This document shows, in pieces, positions 38,159 to 47,146 of a DNA stretch of 64,000 nt. A model generated the notes under the pieces. The model made no database searches. It was not told the origin of the DNA and saw only the letters and a list, made by a program, of their open reading frames with translations. The translations under genes and the position numbers were made by a program. Numbering within the stretch: position 1 is the first letter of the stretch; each line of letters starts with the position of its first letter. Origin of the DNA: Belnapia arida (GTDB lineage: Bacteria; Pseudomonadota; Alphaproteobacteria; Acetobacterales; Acetobacteraceae); assembly GCF_016773205.1 (NCBI RefSeq), contig NZ_JAETWB010000002.1:1-64000 (forward strand), in the 5' to 3' direction.

Positions 38159-39493
38159 TCAGGCCTCCAGCCAATGGAGCGCGGGGCGGGCCATCGCGGC
38201 GGGCACCAGGCAGGAGCGCATGCCGATCACCTCGCGCACCGCGGTGGTCACGCCGCCGCCGCTGGCCGGGCCGTTGAGGTAGAGGCTGTCCACCTCATGG
38301 CCGATGCGCTCGGCCGCCGTCGCGCTGGCGCAGCGGCCGATGACGCGGAGGCGGACCTCGCGCGGCTCGGCGGGCGCCGCACCGGCGGCGATGATGGCGT
38401 CGAGGCCGATGAGGTCGAGGCGCAGGTCCTCGGCTTCCAGGCCGATGAGGCGCAGCCGCTCGCGCACCACCGTCCGGGCCAGCTCGCCGCGGGCAAGCGC
38501 CCCCGGCCCGGCATAGGAGATCTGGCCCTCGCCGAACCAGCCCTCGTGGCAGCCGACGGAGACCTTCAGCATTCCCGTCCGCGCGGTGCCGGTGCCGCCC
38601 GAGATGCGCACCGCATCCTCGCCGACGGCCTCGAGCCGGACGCCGGTGAAGTCCGCCGCGACGTCCGGCTGCAGGTAGCGGGCCGGGTCGTGCACCTCGT
38701 AGAGCAGCTGCTCCTTGCAGGTGGCGGGCGTCACCCTTCCGCCGCTGCCGGCGACCTTGGTGAGGATCGCATCGCCATCCTCCCCCACCTCGGCCAGCGG
38801 GAAGCCGAGGCGGGCGAGGTCGGGCACGTCCTTGAAGCCGGGATCGGCGAAGTAGCCGCCGGTCACCTGGCCGGCGCATTCCAGCAGGTGGCCGACCACC
38901 GTGCCGCGGCCGAGGCGGTCCCAGTCCTCCAGCGACCAGCCGAATTCGCGGATCATCGGGGCGAGGAACATGGCCGGGTCGGCGACGCGGCCGGTGACGA
39001 CGACCTCGGCGCCGCCGGCCAGCGCCTCGGCGATCGGGGCGGCGCCGAGATAGGCATTGGCCGAGACCAGCCGGTTGCCGAGGCCGGCGACGGTGCCGCC
39101 CTCCTCCAGCGGCGTCTCGGTGCCGCGCAGCGCATCGGCCACGTCGTCGCCGGTCAGCGCCGCGACCTTCAGCCCGGCGAGGCCGAGGCTGCGCGCCACC
39201 TCGGCCACCTTGCGCGCGGCGGCGAGCGGGTTGGCGGCGCCCATGTTGGTGACGATCTTGATGCCCTGGCGCCGGCAGGCCGGCAGCACCGCCTGCATCC
39301 GGGCGGCGAGCAGCCGGTCGTAGCCCGCCTCCGGGTCGCGCTGGCGGGCGAGCTGGGCGAGGGCGATGGTCCGCTCCGCCAGGCATTCGAAGACGAGGTA
39401 CTGGAGGCCGCCGTGCTCGGCGAGCTCCAGGGCGGGGTCGATGCGGTCGCCGGAGAAGCCGGCCCCGGCGCCGATGCGGATGCTGCGGGTCAT
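38159..39493 (-). CDS. AtuA family acyclic-terpene-utilisation protein (DUF1446)
   Basis: 444 residues of the DUF1446 family: RIGAGAGFSGDRIDPALELAEHG, YLVFECLAERTIALAQLARQRDPEAGYD, GIKIVTNMGAANPLAAA, GAEVVVTGRVADPAMFLAPM and HLLECAGQVTGGYFADPG. AtuA is required for growth on citronellol in Pseudomonas, but homologues are widespread and the reaction is unknown, so the terpene name is only a family label. Lies five bases after the Bug receptor gene and two bases before the small AtuA-like gene, so probably one operon. Confidence 0.9.
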   Translation of the reverse strand: MTRSIRIGAGAGFSGDRIDPALELAEHGGLQYLVFECLAERTIALAQLARQRDPEAGYDRLLAARMQAVLPACRRQGIKIVTNMGAANPLAAARKVAEVARSLGLAGLKVAALTGDDVADALRGTETPLEEGGTVAGLGNRLVSANAYLGAAPIAEALAGGAEVVVTGRVADPAMFLAPMIREFGWSLEDWDRLGRGTVVGHLLECAGQVTGGYFADPGFKDVPDLARLGFPLAEVGEDGDAILTKVAGSGGRVTPATCKEQLLYEVHDPARYLQPDVAADFTGVRLEAVGEDAVRISGGTGTARTGMLKVSVGCHEGWFGEGQISYAGPGALARGELARTVVRERLRLIGLEAEDLRLDLIGLDAIIAAGAAPAEPREVRLRVIGRCASATAAERIGHEVDSLYLNGPASGGGVTTAVREVIGMRSCLVPAAMARPALHWLEA

Positions 39494-39497
39494 GGGC

Positions 39498-40487
39498 TCA
39501 ATCCGGCTTGATCTGGGCGGTCTGGACGACCTCGCGCCACTTGGCGATGTCGGCCTCGAGCCAGGGGCGGAACTCGGCGGGCGGCATGGCGACCGGCTCC
39601 AGCCCCTGCTCGACCAGCCGCGGCCGCAGCTCGGGGTCGCCGAGCGCCGTGGCGAGGGCGGCGTAGATCCGCTCCGTCACCGGGGCCGGCAGGCGGGCGG
39701 GGGCGAAGAGGCCGTGCCAGGCGGCGACGTCGAAGGGGGCGACGCCCTGCTCCTCGACCGTCGGCACCCCCGGCGTCCAGGACAGGCGGCGGTTGGAGGT
39801 GGTGGCGAGCGCCTTCAGCCGCCCGTCGCGCACCAGCGGCAGCACCGCCGTCACCTGGTAGATGGTCATCGCCACCTGCCCGGCCATGATGTCGCTCAGC
39901 GCCTGCGGGGCGTTGCGGTAGGGGACGTGCTCGAGCGGCGCGCCGGTCTTGAGCTTCAGCAGCTCGCCCGCGAGGTGGGAGGAGGTGCCGTTGCCGGCCG
40001 AGGCGTAGGAGGCGCCGCCGCGCTGCGTCTTCGTCCAGGCGAGGAATTCCTGGAGGGTGTTCGCCGGGACGTGGTTGCCGACGACGAGCAGGTTGGGCGC
40101 GGTGGTCACCAGCGAGATCGGGGTGAAGTCGCGCAGCACGTCATAGGGCAGGCGCGGCATCAGCGAGGCATTCACCGAATGCGAGGCGATGCTGCCCATG
40201 CAGAGGCTGTAGCCGTCGGGCGGCGCCTTGGCGACGGCGTCGGAGCCGACGATGCCGCCGGCGCTCGCCCGGTTCTCGACGACGAGGCTCTGGCCCAGTT
40301 CCTGGCCCATGCGCGGCGTGACCAGCCGGGTCATGATGTCGGTGCTGGTGCCCGGAGCGAAGGGCACCACGACGCGGATCGGGCGGTCCGGCCAGCCCGC
40401 CTGGGCGGCGGCGGGGCGAATGATGGCGGGGGCGGCGAGCAGCCCGGCGCCGGAAAGGAACAGGCGGCGGCGCGGCAGGGAGGGCAA
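39498..40487 (-). CDS. Bug-family tripartite tricarboxylate transporter receptor
   Basis: 329-residue periplasmic solute-binding protein. The signal peptide has a twin-arginine-like start (LPRRRLFLSGAGLLAAPAII) ending AAAQA. Family blocks: WPDRPIRVVVPFAPGTSTDIMTR, VENRASAGGIVGSDAVAKAPPDGYSL and AGNGTSSHLAGELLK. The frame begins with TTG at 40487; no better ATG precedes the signal. No membrane transporter genes (TctA/TctB) are nearby, normal for this greatly expanded family. Ligand unknown; pairing with AtuA genes suggests a hydrophobic or organic acid. Confidence 0.92.
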   Translation of the reverse strand: MPSLPRRRLFLSGAGLLAAPAIIRPAAAQAGWPDRPIRVVVPFAPGTSTDIMTRLVTPRMGQELGQSLVVENRASAGGIVGSDAVAKAPPDGYSLCMGSIASHSVNASLMPRLPYDVLRDFTPISLVTTAPNLLVVGNHVPANTLQEFLAWTKTQRGGASYASAGNGTSSHLAGELLKLKTGAPLEHVPYRNAPQALSDIMAGQVAMTIYQVTAVLPLVRDGRLKALATTSNRRLSWTPGVPTVEEQGVAPFDVAAWHGLFAPARLPAPVTERIYAALATALGDPELRPRLVEQGLEPVAMPPAEFRPWLEADIAKWREVVQTAQIKPD

Positions 40488-40551
40488 GCGGCTTCTCCGT
40501 CTCAGGTCGGGGGAGGTAACCCCGTCCTGCCGCGCGGGGCAATGCCCGGCC

Positions 40552-40980
40552 TCAGGCGATGGCGGGCCGCCGCGCCGCGGTCCGGACGCCGTCCAGCGCC
40601 CAGGCGCCAGCGCCGAGCCCGGCCTGCACCAGCAGCGTCACCGTCCAGAAGGCTGGATACTCCCAGCCGCCGCCCGGCACGTTGAACAGCCAGCCATTGC
40701 CGGTGTGCTGCAGCATGGCGCCGAGCATGAGCGGCACCAGGGCGAGGCTCACCCAGCGGGTGGCGAAGCCGGCGATGAGCGCCAGGCCGCCCAGGATCTC
40801 GGCGGCGATGACGACGGCGCCGAGCGCGGCCGGGTAGCCGATGCTGGCGAAGTAGCCCATCGTCCCGGCTAGGCCGAAGGTGCCGAGCTTCAGGACGGCG
40901 CCATGGGCGAGGAACATGACCCCCTGCGCGATGCGCAGCAGGGCGGCGGCATAGGGGGTGGTGGCGGAGGTTTCGGGCAT
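40552..40980 (-). CDS. DoxX family membrane protein
   Basis: 142 residues with four hydrophobic helices (about 10-35, 50-70, 75-95, 110-130). The DoxX pattern ALLRIAQGVMFLAHGAVLKLGTFG, GYFASIGYPAALGAVVIAAEILGGLALIAGFATR is clear. DoxX-like proteins are inner-membrane proteins of mostly unknown role, some linked to thiol stress. Divergent from the LysR gene. Confidence 0.9.
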   Translation of the reverse strand: MPETSATTPYAAALLRIAQGVMFLAHGAVLKLGTFGLAGTMGYFASIGYPAALGAVVIAAEILGGLALIAGFATRWVSLALVPLMLGAMLQHTGNGWLFNVPGGGWEYPAFWTVTLLVQAGLGAGAWALDGVRTAARRPAIA

Positions 40981-41063
40981 CGGTCTGTCTCCACGGAGGG
41001 ATGTGCGATGCCCGGAAGGTGCCGCGCGCCCGCCCCCGCTTCCAACGCGGGGACGGAACGTCC

Positions 41064-41084
41064 ATCATCACGCCGGTGAATGAT
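41064..41084. promoter_or_regulatory. Candidate LysR operator between doxX and lysR
   Basis: ATCAT-N11-ATGAT, an interrupted inverted repeat (inner TCAC...GTGA) in the 115-base divergent gap. It has the T-N11-A form typical of LysR-type binding sites and lies 12 bases before the regulator ATG, fitting autoregulation. Not tested against other sites. Confidence 0.4.
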
Positions 41085-41095
41085 ACGGGGCGTGA

Positions 41096-42046
41096 ATGGC
41101 CGGTCTCGGCAGCCTTGACCTCAACCTGCTGCGCGTCTTCGACGCCGTCGCCCGCGAGCGCCACGTCACCCGCGCGGCGGAGCGGCTGAACCTCTCGCAG
41201 CCGGCGGTTTCCAATGCGCTGGCGCGGCTGCGGCATGCGCTGGGGGACGAGTTGTTCCTGCGGCGCCCGGGCGGGGTGGAGCCGACAGCGCTCGCCCTCA
41301 GCCTGGCCGGGCCGGTGGCGGATGCGCTCGACCGGATCGGCGCGGCGATCTCGGCGCAGGCGCCCTTCAACCCGGCGGCCACCGACCGCGTCTTTCCGCT
41401 GGCCCTCAGCGAATATGCCGAAGCCGTGCTGGCGCCGCCGCTGCTCGCCCGCATGGCGGAGGAGGCGCCGCATGCGCTGCTCGCCATCAGCCATGCCGAC
41501 CGGACGAATTGGGAGGCGCTGCTGGAGGGCGATGGCGCCGTCATGGCGGTCGGCGTGCTGCCGGAGCCGCCGGCGCTCTACACCCGGCTGCGGCTGCTGC
41601 CGGAGGGGTTCTGCACGCTGATGCGCCCCGACCATCCGCTGGCGGAGGGCGAGCTGACGGTCGAGCGCTTCACCAGCGTACCCCACCTGCTGCATTCGCC
41701 GAACGGCTCGCGCAGCGGGGCGATCGACGACATGCTGGCCGAGATCGGCCATACGCGGCGGCTCGGCGCCGTGGTCGCGCATCTCTCGGCGGTGCCGGAG
41801 ATCCTGCTGCGGACGGAGATGATCATGACCCTGTCCTCCCGCCTCGCCGTCCGCCTGGCGGAGACGCATGGGCTGGCGCTGCGCGACCCGCCGGTGGCGC
41901 CGCGGCATACGCGGTTGTCATTGCTGTTCCATCGCCGCTTCGAGGCGGATGCGGGGCATGCCTGGATGCGGCGGCTGGTGCTGGCGGTGGCGCGGGGGGT
42001 GGAGCCGCCCTCCGGGTTGCAGACCGGGCCGGAGCTGATGGAATGA
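41096..42046 (+). CDS. LysR family transcriptional regulator
   Basis: 316 residues. The N-terminal winged helix-turn-helix is at about 7-66 (LDLNLLRVFDAVARERHVTRAAERLNLSQPAVSNALARLRHALGDELFLRRPGG), followed by an inducer-binding domain. The order of the HTH and the phrase DLNLLRVFDAVA place it near the NodD/LeuO-like group. Its stop overlaps the GMC oxidoreductase ATG (ATGA), and doxX is divergent, so either may be its target. Inducer unknown. Confidence 0.93.
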   Translation: MAGLGSLDLNLLRVFDAVARERHVTRAAERLNLSQPAVSNALARLRHALGDELFLRRPGGVEPTALALSLAGPVADALDRIGAAISAQAPFNPAATDRVFPLALSEYAEAVLAPPLLARMAEEAPHALLAISHADRTNWEALLEGDGAVMAVGVLPEPPALYTRLRLLPEGFCTLMRPDHPLAEGELTVERFTSVPHLLHSPNGSRSGAIDDMLAEIGHTRRLGAVVAHLSAVPEILLRTEMIMTLSSRLAVRLAETHGLALRDPPVAPRHTRLSLLFHRRFEADAGHAWMRRLVLAVARGVEPPSGLQTGPELME

Positions 42047-43662
42047 CGGGACCCTTCGACTACGTCATCGTCGGTGGCGGCAGCGCCGGCTGCGTGCTGG
42101 CGGCGCGTCTCTCCGAAGACGGGCGGGCGAGCGTCGCGCTGGTGGAGGCCGGAGGGCGGGACCGGCACCCTTATATCCACATCCCGGCCGGCTATGCACG
42201 CATCCTCGGCCATCCGCGCCTGACCTGGGGCTACCGGACGGAGCCCGATCCAGGCACCGCGAGCCGCGCCCTCGACTATCCGCGCGGGCGGGTCTGGGGC
42301 GGCTCCTCCTCGATCAACGGGCTGGGGCATGTGCGGGGGCATCCGTCGGACTACGACCTCTGGGCGCAGAAAGGCTGCACCGGCTGGGGGTGGGACGACC
42401 TGCTGCCCTACTTCCAGCGGCACGAGGCCTATGCGGGCGGGGGCGAGGGGCGCGGGACGGCAGGGCCGCAGACGGTGGAGGCTCTGGCCGACCGCCCTCC
42501 CCTGCTCGACCATCTGGCGGAGGCGGCGCGGGCCATCGGCCTGCCGGTGCAGCCGGACATGAACGGGCCGGTGCGCGAGGGCTTCTCCGAGTTCCAGCAG
42601 ACCAGGCGGGGGCGGCGGCGCATCTCGGCGGCGCGGGCTTATCTGCATCCGGCGCTCCGGCGGCCGAACCTCAGCGTGATCGACGAGGCGATGGCACTGC
42701 GGGTCGTCGTCGAGGACGGGCGGGCGACGGGTGTCGCCATCCGTCGGGGTGGGGTGGAGCAGGTGGTGGAGGCACGTCGGGAGGTGATCCTCTCGGCGGG
42801 CGCCATCGGCTCGCCGCAGCTGCTGATGCTCTCGGGGATCGGGCCGGGGGAGGCGCTGCAGGATCTCGGCATCCCGGTGCTGCGGGAGATGCCGGGGGTC
42901 GGGGCCAACATGCAGGACCACTACATCATCCGGCTCGGCTACCGGCTGGCTTCGCACCGCTGGTCGGCCAACCGGCGCATCCATGGCTGGCGGCTGCCGA
43001 TCGAGGCGATGCGCTGGGCGCTCAACGGAACTGGGGTGCTGACCTGGTCGCCGGGGATGTTTTCGCTCTTCGCCCGCACTGCGGCGGGGCTGGAAGCGCC
43101 CGACATCCAGATCAATGGGGGGCCGTTGTCCTGGGCCGAAGTACCCGGCGAGGGGCGCTGGCTGGGGCTTGCCATCGGCACGCCCGAGGCCGCGCCGGGG
43201 ATGACCATCGGCGTCTGGCAGTGCCGGCCGGAGAGCCGCGGAAGCGTCAGTCTCGCTTCACCCGATCCGGCCGTGGCACCGCGCATCGCCCCGCGCTACC
43301 TGGCGACGGAGGGGGACCGGGCCTGCGTGCTGCGTGGCCTGCGCTTGGCGCGGCGCTGGATGGCAGCGGCGCCGCTGGCGGGCATCGTCACCGGGGAAGC
43401 GCGGCCGGGGCCGGCGGCGGAGAGCGATGCCGATCTGCTCGATTTCGCCCGCGCCACCGGCGGCACCGTCTATCACCCCTGCGGCACGGTGCGGATGGGC
43501 GCGGACCCGGAGGCGCCGCTCGATGCCGCGCTGCGGCTGCGGGGGGTCGAGGGGCTGCGCGTCGTCGATGCCTCGGTCTTCCCGGACATCCCGGTCTGCA
43601 ACATCAACGCGACGGTGCTGAGCGTCGCCGAGAAGGCGGCGGACCTGATCCGGGGCGCTTAG
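42043..43662 (+). CDS. GMC family FAD oxidoreductase (choline dehydrogenase-like)
   Basis: 539 residues. The FAD-binding fold opens MTGPFDYVIVGGGSAGCVLAARLSED; GMC signatures are YPRGRVWGGSSSINGLGHVRGH and VILSAGAIGSPQLLMLSGIGPGEAL. The C-terminus has the catalytic histidine region TVYHPCGTVRMG and NINATVLSVAEKAADLI. Such enzymes oxidise alcohols; the substrate is not clear from sequence. Coupled to the LysR gene, which probably controls it. Confidence 0.94.
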   Translation: MTGPFDYVIVGGGSAGCVLAARLSEDGRASVALVEAGGRDRHPYIHIPAGYARILGHPRLTWGYRTEPDPGTASRALDYPRGRVWGGSSSINGLGHVRGHPSDYDLWAQKGCTGWGWDDLLPYFQRHEAYAGGGEGRGTAGPQTVEALADRPPLLDHLAEAARAIGLPVQPDMNGPVREGFSEFQQTRRGRRRISAARAYLHPALRRPNLSVIDEAMALRVVVEDGRATGVAIRRGGVEQVVEARREVILSAGAIGSPQLLMLSGIGPGEALQDLGIPVLREMPGVGANMQDHYIIRLGYRLASHRWSANRRIHGWRLPIEAMRWALNGTGVLTWSPGMFSLFARTAAGLEAPDIQINGGPLSWAEVPGEGRWLGLAIGTPEAAPGMTIGVWQCRPESRGSVSLASPDPAVAPRIAPRYLATEGDRACVLRGLRLARRWMAAAPLAGIVTGEARPGPAAESDADLLDFARATGGTVYHPCGTVRMGADPEAPLDAALRLRGVEGLRVVDASVFPDIPVCNINATVLSVAEKAADLIRGA

Positions 43663-44447
43663 TTCGCGCCCGGGTCGTCCAGCACCTCGATCGAATTGGC
43701 CGAGGTGCGGCCGAGCTCGGCATTGCGGTGCTGCTGCCAGAGGCTGCGCAGCCGCGCATAGCTGTCGAGCGAGCCGTTGCGGATCTCGTCCAGCGTCTCG
43801 ATATTCTGCTCGCGCGTGTCGAGCCCCCCCACCGCGCCGCGGCCGATATTGGCCCCGAACGGGATGACGTAGCTGAGCGGGTTCATGAAGCCGTTGACGA
43901 CCGAGCCGGTCAGCTCGCGCGGGTTGGAGGGGCCGAGGACCGGCACCATCAGATAGGGCCCGTCCGGCAGGCCCCAGGCATGGAGCGTCTGGCCGAAATC
44001 CCGCTCCAGCCGCGGCGGCCCGCCGATCTGGGCGAGGTCGAACATACCCCCGAGCCCGGCCGTGCTGTTGAAGACGAAGCGCAGCACGGTCTGCGCCGAT
44101 TCCAGGGGCCGGCCCTGCAGCAGGCTGTTGGCGGCGACGGCCGGTTCGTTCAGGTTGTTCAGCACGTTGCGGATGCGCGTGCGGGTCCAGTTGCCGACCG
44201 AGTTGCGGTAGAAGACCGCGGCCGGGCGGATCGCCACGTCATCCACGGCGAAGTTGAAGTCGAGGACCCGGCGGTTGGTCGCCTCGTAGGGGTCGGTCGG
44301 GTCGGTCGGCGCCGTCACCGTCACCGGCGGGGCCGTGCCGGTGACATCGGTGGCGGTGCGGCCGCTGGAGGCGACGACCTGCCGCCCGTCGCCCTGCTGG
44401 GCGCAGGCGGCGAGGAGCAGGACGAGGATGGGGGCTATACGGCGCAT
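43659..44447 (-). CDS. mlaA: MlaA (VacJ) outer-membrane lipoprotein
   Basis: 262-residue lipoprotein: signal MRRIAPILVLLLAAC with the lipid cysteine at residue 15, a Thr/Pro linker, then the MlaA domain (DPYEATNRRVLDFNFAVDD, VRNVLNNLNEP-type segment, RLERDFGQTLHAWGLPDGPYLMVPVLGPSN). MlaA forms a pore that removes surface phospholipids from the outer membrane and hands them to MlaC. It diverges from hpnI, putting outer-membrane lipid removal next to hopanoid modification. Start at 44447 is set by the signal peptide. Confidence 0.94.
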   Translation of the reverse strand: MRRIAPILVLLLAACAQQGDGRQVVASSGRTATDVTGTAPPVTVTAPTDPTDPYEATNRRVLDFNFAVDDVAIRPAAVFYRNSVGNWTRTRIRNVLNNLNEPAVAANSLLQGRPLESAQTVLRFVFNSTAGLGGMFDLAQIGGPPRLERDFGQTLHAWGLPDGPYLMVPVLGPSNPRELTGSVVNGFMNPLSYVIPFGANIGRGAVGGLDTREQNIETLDEIRNGSLDSYARLRSLWQQHRNAELGRTSANSIEVLDDPGAN

Positions 44448-44524
44448 GGGACCAACCGGCAGGGGGAAGGCGACGCTAACGCAAAGCGGGAGCGCGCGGC
44501 ACCCCGCATCGCGGGACCCCGCGC

Positions 44525-45658
44525 GTGCTTGATCTCGTCCTCGCCATCCCGGCGCTGGCCGGCGCGGTGACGGCGGCGATGGGGGCACGCGCGCTGCGCC
44601 GCCTCGGCCGGACCGCGCCGCCCGCCGGCCCTGCCCTGCCCGCCAGCATCCTGAAGCCGCTGCATGGGGCGGAGCCGGGGCTGCGGGAGAACCTGCTCTC
44701 GACGCTCGACCAGTCACATGCGGCGCCCTTCGAGGTGCTCTTCGCCATCCCCGGCGATGCCGATGGCGCCGGGCCGGTGGCCGAGGCCGCCATGGCGGAT
44801 CGGCCGGATGTTCCGGCGCGGCTGGTGGTCGACCCGCGCATCCATGGGCCGAACCGCAAGGTGTCGCAGCTCGTCAACCTCGCCGAGCGCGCCGCCCATC
44901 CGGTGCTGGTGGTGGCGGACGCCGACATGCGGGTGCCGCCGCATTGGCTGACGGCGGTGACGGCACCTCTGGCGGACCCCGAGGTCGGGCTCGTCACCTG
45001 CCTCTACCAGGGCGAGCCGGCGGAGCCGGGGCTCTGGTCGCGGCTGGGCGCGCTCGGGATCGATTGGCAGTTCCTGCCGAATGCGGCGCTCGGCGAGGCG
45101 ATGGGGCGGGCGAATGGCTGCTACGGCGCCACCATGGCGCTGCGGGCGGAGACGCTGGAGCGCATCGGCGGCTTCCGGGCGCTGGCCGGGCTGCTGGCGG
45201 ATGACCATGCGCTGGGCGCGGCCGTGCGCCGCCTCGGCCTCCGGGTGGTGATGGCGCCGGTGCTGCCGCTGCATGTCCAGGCGGAGGCGAGCCTCCCCGC
45301 CCTGTTCGGCCACGAGCTGCGCTGGGCGCGGACGCTGCGGCTGCTCGACCCGCGGGGCTATTGGGGGATGGGGCTGACCTATCCGCTGGTGCCGGGGCTG
45401 CTGGCGGCGCTGCTGGCGCCGCGGGGGCTCCTGGTGCTGGGGGTGGCGCTGGCGGCGCGGCTCGGCCTCGCCCTCACGGTGGATGGGGTGCTGGGCCGTC
45501 CCTGGCGCATGGGCCGGCTGGCACTTCTGCCGCTGCGCGACGTGATCTCCTTCGCTATATGGGGGCTTGGGCTTGCCCGCGGCACGGTGACGTGGCAGGG
45601 CCAGCGATATCGGATGGACCGCGAAGGCCGCATGGCCGAGGCGCGGGTTGGGGATTGA
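44525..45658 (+). CDS. hpnI: Hopanoid biosynthesis glycosyltransferase HpnI
   Basis: 377-residue family 2 glycosyltransferase. It begins at GTG (44525) with a membrane helix, then the GT-A domain: ASILKPLHGAEPGLRENLLSTLDQ, HPVLVVADADMRVPPHWL (metal-binding D-x-D), LADDHALGAAVRRLGLRVVMAP and HELRWARTLRL (Q/R-x-x-RW-like), plus membrane helices at the C-terminus. HpnI adds N-acetylglucosamine to bacteriohopanetetrol. First of four contiguous hpn genes; eight bases precede the hpnJ ATG. Confidence 0.92.
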   Translation: MLDLVLAIPALAGAVTAAMGARALRRLGRTAPPAGPALPASILKPLHGAEPGLRENLLSTLDQSHAAPFEVLFAIPGDADGAGPVAEAAMADRPDVPARLVVDPRIHGPNRKVSQLVNLAERAAHPVLVVADADMRVPPHWLTAVTAPLADPEVGLVTCLYQGEPAEPGLWSRLGALGIDWQFLPNAALGEAMGRANGCYGATMALRAETLERIGGFRALAGLLADDHALGAAVRRLGLRVVMAPVLPLHVQAEASLPALFGHELRWARTLRLLDPRGYWGMGLTYPLVPGLLAALLAPRGLLVLGVALAARLGLALTVDGVLGRPWRMGRLALLPLRDVISFAIWGLGLARGTVTWQGQRYRMDREGRMAEARVGD

Positions 45659-45666
45659 TTCCGGCG

Positions 45667-47109
45667 ATGATGCGTACCCTGTTCCTCCAGGCTCCCTCGT
45701 TCGACGGTTTCGACGGCGGCGCCGGCTCGCGCTACCAGGCGCGGCGCGAGATCAAGAGCTTCTGGTTCCCGACCTGGCTCGCCCAGCCGGCCGCGCTGGT
45801 CGAGGGCTCGAAGCTGGTCGATGCGCCGCCGCACCGGCAGAGCCTGGCCGACGTGGCGCCGATGGCGCGCGATCACGACATGGTCGTGCTGCACACCTCG
45901 ACGCCCTCCTTCAGCTCCGACGTGAAGGTGGCGGAGCGGCTGAAGGCCGAGAACCCGAACATCAAGGTCGGGCTGATCGGCGCCAAGGTCGCCGTACAGG
46001 CCGAGGAGAGCCTGCGCGACGCGCCGGTGGTGGACTTCGTCGCCCGCAACGAGTTCGACTTCACCGTCAGGGACGTGGCCGAGGGGCGCGACTGGGCCTC
46101 GATCAAGGGCCTGTCCTGGCGCAACAGCCAGGGCGTGCTGGTCCACAACGCCGACCGGCCGGTGCTGGAGGACATGGACAGCCTCCCCTTCGTCTCGCCG
46201 ATCTACAAGCGCGACCTCGACTACAAGAAGTACTTCATCGGCTACCTGAAGCACCCCTACGTCTCGATCTATACCGGCCGGGGCTGCAAGAGCCGCTGCA
46301 CCTTCTGCCTCTGGCCGCAGACGGTGGGCGGGCACCGCTACCGCACGCGCTCGGTCGGCAACGTCATCGAGGAGATCCGCTACATCCGGGACAATTTCCC
46401 GGGGCTGAAGGAGATCTTCTTCGACGACGACACCTTCACCGACGACCTGCCGCGTGCCGAGGCGATCGCCCGCGAGATGGGCAAGCTCGGCGTCACCTGG
46501 TCCTGCAACGCCAAGGCGAATGTTCCACGGGAAACGCTCAAGGTGCTGAAGGATGGCGGGCTGCGCCTGCTGCTGGTCGGCTACGAGAGTGGCAACCAGC
46601 AGATCCTGCACAACATCAAGAAGGGCATGCGGATCGACGTCGCCAAGCGGTTCACCAAGGACTGCCATGAGCTCGGCATCATGATCCACGGCACCTTCAT
46701 CCTCGGCCTGCCGGGCGAGACGACGGAGACCATCCGCGAGACCATCCGGTTCGCCATCGAGACCAACCCGCACACGTTGCAGGTCTCGCTGGCGGCGCCC
46801 TATCCGGGGACCTTCCTGTTCGACCAGGCGCAGAAGGAAGGCTGGCTCGACACGGCGCACACGGAATACGTGGATGCGCATGGCGTGCAGATCGCGCCGC
46901 TGGCCTACCCGCATCTCAGCCATACCGAGATCTTCAACGGCGTTGAGGAATTCTATCGGAAGTTCTATTTCCGGGCGCCGAAGATCGCCTCGATCTGCGG
47001 CGAGATGATCCGCGACCGGCAGATGCTGGTGCGACGGCTGCGCGAGGGGGTGGAGTTCTTCCACTTCCTACGCGAGCGGAAGACGGCGGGAGAGCAGCAG
47101 GCCGCCTGA
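45667..47109 (+). CDS. hpnJ: Hopanoid biosynthesis radical SAM protein HpnJ
   Basis: 480 residues: a cobalamin-binding-like N-terminal domain (about 1-165), then the radical SAM domain with CKSRCTFC (C-x3-C-x2-C) near residue 210. Other blocks are EIFFDDDTFTDD and LLLVGYESGNQQILHNIKKGM. HpnJ is needed to convert the amino-sugar head group to the cyclitol ether of bacteriohopanetetrol. The start codon may be either of two adjacent ATGs (45667 or 45670). Confidence 0.95.
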   Translation: MMRTLFLQAPSFDGFDGGAGSRYQARREIKSFWFPTWLAQPAALVEGSKLVDAPPHRQSLADVAPMARDHDMVVLHTSTPSFSSDVKVAERLKAENPNIKVGLIGAKVAVQAEESLRDAPVVDFVARNEFDFTVRDVAEGRDWASIKGLSWRNSQGVLVHNADRPVLEDMDSLPFVSPIYKRDLDYKKYFIGYLKHPYVSIYTGRGCKSRCTFCLWPQTVGGHRYRTRSVGNVIEEIRYIRDNFPGLKEIFFDDDTFTDDLPRAEAIAREMGKLGVTWSCNAKANVPRETLKVLKDGGLRLLLVGYESGNQQILHNIKKGMRIDVAKRFTKDCHELGIMIHGTFILGLPGETTETIRETIRFAIETNPHTLQVSLAAPYPGTFLFDQAQKEGWLDTAHTEYVDAHGVQIAPLAYPHLSHTEIFNGVEEFYRKFYFRAPKIASICGEMIRDRQMLVRRLREGVEFFHFLRERKTAGEQQAA

Positions 47110-47119
47110 GCCGGAACAC

Positions 47120-47140
47120 CCCCGGGCCCTGGGCCCGGGG
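47120..47140 (+). promoter_or_regulatory. Perfect palindrome between hpnJ and hpnK
   Basis: CCCCGGGCCC and GGGCCCGGGG separated by one base form a very stable hairpin ending seven bases before the hpnK ATG. It occupies the place of the hpnK ribosome-binding site, so it could damp or gate hpnK translation, or act as an attenuator inside the operon. Confidence 0.6.
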
Positions 47141-47146
47141 ACTGCC

